From the NCBI RefSeq assembly GCF_026339735.1, contig NZ_JAPEQG010000001.1, forward strand, positions 1-64,000: DNA of 64,000 nt. The letters run 5' to 3'. Below, one piece after another: positions 61,858-64,000 of the stretch (positions are counted from its first letter, which is position 1; the number at the start of each line of letters is the position of its first letter). Source of the stretch: Streptomyces sp. NBC_01669. GTDB taxonomy: Bacteria; Actinomycetota; Actinomycetes; Streptomycetales; Streptomycetaceae. A program made the translations under genes and the position numbers. A model generated the notes under the pieces. It saw nothing but the letters and a program-made list of their open reading frames with translations. It searched no databases and was not told where the DNA came from.

Positions 61858-62147
61858 ACCGACAGGCTAACGGCCGGTCTCCGCAGCGCCGCCCGCATCG
61901 CCTCCGCATCTGTGGCCTCGACGACCGCGCACGACCCCAGACCCACTCCGGCATTGGCGCCCGGGACCAGGTTCGAGGCCGCCGCCCACCGCCAGGCCGC
62001 AACAGGCACCTTCAGCCGGCCCGCTACCTGGTACCCGTCGTACGCCTCGATTTCCTTGTCATGTCGAGACACACCGCCGGCCTTCGGGGCTGGGCAAGCC
62101 TGCCGCACGGTGAGCTTGCCCAGGGTCCTCTTGGGCTTGCCCGGCAC
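61818..62147 (-). CDS. Small plasmid-type hypothetical protein
   Basis: 109 residues from GTG 62147, overlapping the start of the endonuclease gene by 40 bp. KPKRTLGKLTVRQACPAPKA, HDKEIEAYDGYQVAGRLKVP VAAWRWAAASNLVPGANAGV and VVEATDAEAMRAALRRP. No family recognised. The overlap suggests coupling with the endonuclease. Confidence 0.5.
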   Translation of the reverse strand: MPGKPKRTLGKLTVRQACPAPKAGGVSRHDKEIEAYDGYQVAGRLKVPVAAWRWAAASNLVPGANAGVGLGSCAVVEATDAEAMRAALRRPAVSLSVCQSVSSRAVRAA

Positions 62148-62191
62148 TCGTGACCGGTCATATGTCCGCGGCCGTGACCGGTGACCAACTG

Positions 62192-62250
62192 TGTGACCGA
62201 TCCGGTCGCACCCATCGGCCAAACCGCACGTCAGCGGTGTGACCGATCCG
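62192..62250. repeat. Pair of 13-bp direct repeats
   Basis: TGTGACCGATCCG at 62192-62204 and 62238-62250, 46 bp between starts, just upstream of the small coupled gene pair. Spacing is close to four and a half helix turns. Could be operator or iteron-type sites. Confidence 0.5.
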
Positions 62251-62347
62251 TGCAACCCGGGTGTCCGGACCGGCCAGCCGATCAGCAGCCAGCTCCCCGG
62301 CCCAACGGAACTCCGGCGCCCCCACCCGTGCAGTGCCCGGGTGCCAG

Positions 62348-62755
62348 CTACTCAGTGGTGCGGTCGGGATCGGGAAGCTCCGGCGGGAAGTGCCGCTCCA
62401 GGATCTGCGCCCAGCGGTGCAGGACGACGAAGCCGTCTGTGTCGGCCTGCGCCTGGACCAGCTCGCTCAGGGCGTCGGCCAGGGGCTGGGCGGCGGTGTC
62501 GGCGGGTATCACGACGGCGGCCTTCCTGAGCCGCTCGTGCGCGGCGGGAAAGACGCCCCGGGCCCATGCGTCCTGTTCTCGGACCCGCTTGCTTCCCTCC
62601 TCCATGTTGATCTGCGTGATCGCCAGGGCCGGGCAGTCGGGGGTGTGCCAGGTCTCGCTGATCCCGCCGCCGGTCTTCACGTACGCGATGCGGGTGTTGT
62701 CGGGGCCCGGCAGGGCGAAGCAGTCGGTGCAGTCGACGCGTTCCGGCTCGGTCAT
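62348..62755 (-). CDS. Hypothetical protein
   Basis: 135 residues from ATG 62755 with GGGAG eight bases upstream. VDCTDCFALPGPDNTRIAYV and ETWHTPDCPALAITQINMEE carry three Cys that could bind metal or form a disulfide; the rest is helical (AHERLRKAAVVIPADTAAQP LADALSELVQ). No family recognised. Same direction as its neighbours in the mobile region. Confidence 0.6.
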   Translation of the reverse strand: MTEPERVDCTDCFALPGPDNTRIAYVKTGGGISETWHTPDCPALAITQINMEEGSKRVREQDAWARGVFPAAHERLRKAAVVIPADTAAQPLADALSELVQAQADTDGFVVLHRWAQILERHFPPELPDPDRTTE

Positions 62756-62854
62756 CGCGGAGCTCCCTTCGAGTGGAGGCCGAGCCTGCCATCCCGATCA
62801 ACCGGCGACCAGGGATTTCCTCCGCCGCAACCCGTCGGCCCCGGGGCTCGAAGC

Positions 62855-62893
62855 ACACCTCTTTCCCTCGGCTATCGCTTGGGAAAGAGGTGT
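62855..62893. terminator. Perfect 13-bp hairpin
   Basis: Arms ACACCTCTTTCCC (62855-62867) and its complement (62881-62893) with a 13-base loop, about 200 bp past the relaxase-like stop. Terminator or transfer-related structure. The rest of 62756-63093 holds no recognised gene. Confidence 0.5.
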
Positions 62894-63093
62894 CCGCGCA
62901 CGGGACCGGCTTGCCCACAAGGGGTGACCTGCAAAAATGGGCGGTGTCCGATTTGGGGGGTCCACACCTGCGGCAGTACCTCCGGTCCCCCGCTGAAAGC
63001 AACCGTCCAGCCCACTGTCCAGCCGCCCTTGGGTGCAACCCCCTACCCGCCGCACGGCACCGCTCCGTCAGGGCCGGGCAAGCCCCTGGAAGT

Positions 63094-64000
63094 TCAGTCA
63101 GCCCGGATCGCGGGCGCAGCCTCCATGCTCTCCAGTCGTTCGAAGTCGTCGTGGAAGTAGAACGCCTCCAGTGGCCACACGGTGCGCTGCGCGGCGGCCT
63201 CGAACACCCGCCGGGTCTGCTCCACCGCGGCAACGTCGGTCGCCTGCTCCTGGTCCCGACCGACCTTCCGGTCCGCACGGTCCGGCCGCAGGCGCGACGT
63301 CGGGGCGGCGGGCAGGGCGACGGTGTGCGGCAGGGCGCGGGAGCTCAGGCGGTCCGCGCGGCGCACGGCGTGGACCCGGGCGGTCAGGGCGCCGGCGGCG
63401 AGGCGGGCCCGCTCGTACGGGGGCGCGGACCGGTTACGGGTCAGCGGGCGCAGCACGGCCTGGTCCTCGGTGTCGCGCGGGTACAGCGCGCGGAGGTCGG
63501 CGGTCATCATCCTGCGGCCGGCCGGGCGGGTGTAGTCGTCGATGGCCGCCTGCACGATCTGTTCGTCCAGGCCGGGCTGGTGGGGTCGGCCGCGCAGGAC
63601 GTAGGCGAGGTGGCGGCGGGCTTCGGCGAGCAGGTGCCGGCGCTTGAACGCGCCGCGCATCACGTACACCACGGCGACGGTGTCAACGGCGGCCAGGGCG
63701 ACGTCGACAGCCGGCCGCACCCGCGCCCACACCGCCGCGGCTGCCGCCCGCGCCCGCTCCGCCAGCCGGTAGACGGTGCAGGCGCCGAACGCCCGGATCG
63801 CCGAATCTCGCCATCGTTCGCGCAGCTCGGACAGCGACCGCGCCTCCTTGCGCTTCGGCGGGCGCGTCCGGTCGGCGGCCTGCTGGTCCAGCGCGTAGGC
63901 GGCCCGCTCCCCCGGCGGGTGACCCTGTGTCTCTTCGTAGTTGGCCATGAGGACGGGCAGCGCGTCCGCGATCTGCTGACGGCGGGTCGACTGCCAGCCG
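63094..64000 (-). CDS. C-terminal part of a probable conjugative relaxase/mobilisation protein
   Basis: The frame is open to the right edge (GWQSTRRQQIADALPVLMAN precedes the Met at 63948), so the N-terminal catalytic part is outside. Visible: Arg/Ala-rich helical tail (SLSELRERWRDSAIRAFGAC, ERARAAAAAVWARVRPAVDV, RRHLLAEARRHLAYVLRGRP) and PHTVALPAAPTSRLRPD near the end. It resembles the tails of Streptomyces MobF/TrwC-type relaxases as I remember them; no motif proves this. Context (endonuclease VII, tRNA-end, plasmid-type proteins) supports a conjugative element. Confidence 0.45.
   Translation of the reverse strand, partial: GWQSTRRQQIADALPVLMANYEETQGHPPGERAAYALDQQAADRTRPPKRKEARSLSELRERWRDSAIRAFGACTVYRLAERARAAAAAVWARVRPAVDVALAAVDTVAVVYVMRGAFKRRHLLAEARRHLAYVLRGRPHQPGLDEQIVQAAIDDYTRPAGRRMMTADLRALYPRDTEDQAVLRPLTRNRSAPPYERARLAAGALTARVHAVRRADRLSSRALPHTVALPAAPTSRLRPDRADRKVGRDQEQATDVAAVEQTRRVFEAAAQRTVWPLEAFYFHDDFERLESMEAAPAIRAD

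Noticed and set aside
1..64000. Linear-replicon telomere
   Set aside because: No cluster of terminal palindromes at either edge; both edges cut through open genes.

Overview
The window is high-GC DNA with strong G/C at third codon positions, frequent GTG/TTG starts and Streptomyces-type gene families (PadR-like regulator, LysM-NlpC/P60 hydrolase, DUF6233, SMI1/KNR4, poly-lysine-synthetase-like NRPS, IS families common in that genus). It reads as an accessory region of a Streptomyces or close relative: a chromosome arm, large plasmid or chain of integrative elements. No rRNA, no complete tRNA and no CRISPR array was seen.

Layout. 0-6 kb: end of a helicase-associated protein, a Tn3-family transposase remnant, a RibD/DHFR-like reductase, a decayed ISL3-type transposase whose halves flank a DUF1963 gene, and an aminoglycoside-phosphotransferase-like kinase. 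6-14.3 kb: a protein kinase with a large sensor-like N-terminus, a GNAT-like protein, and a tyrosine recombinase cut by an IS256-type element that itself holds an IS110-type element. 14.5-19.3 kb: a molybdopterin oxidoreductase fused to a membrane cytochrome part, a membrane protein and a methyltransferase in one tight operon, then a GH15 glucanohydrolase. 19.4-21.8 kb: intact-ended IS4 and IS6 elements. 22-31 kb: SMI1/KNR4 proteins, a cell-wall hydrolase with a structured upstream region, small secreted proteins and a coupled operon of small membrane proteins. 31.4-38.7 kb: a co-directional set of HTH protein, Pls-type polyamino-acid synthetase, M1 metallopeptidase and CYTH-CHAD protein, the best candidate biosynthetic system. 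39-45 kb: a lipoprotein and a candidate defence island with two coupled AbiTii-type membrane proteins beside a PD-(D/E)XK-like nuclease gene broken by IS701. 45.5-60 kb: a collagen-like surface protein, then a pile-up of IS110, IS1182, IS630, IS5 and ISL3 elements around an integrase remnant, an oxidoreductase/AraC pair and a MmgE/PrpD gene. 60-64 kb: a tRNA-Arg-like 3' end followed by endonuclease VII-like and plasmid-type genes and the end of a probable relaxase, which looks like one edge of a conjugative element.

Several IS insertions can be read to the base (IS4 with a 10-bp target repeat, IS701 with CTAG, ISL3 with an 8-bp repeat), and in two cases removing the insertion restores an open gene. 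The functional sets most worth following are the Pls/M1/CYTH-CHAD group, the AbiTii pair plus broken nuclease, and the kinase/GNAT pair. All product names come from motifs and family resemblance read by eye; no database search was possible.
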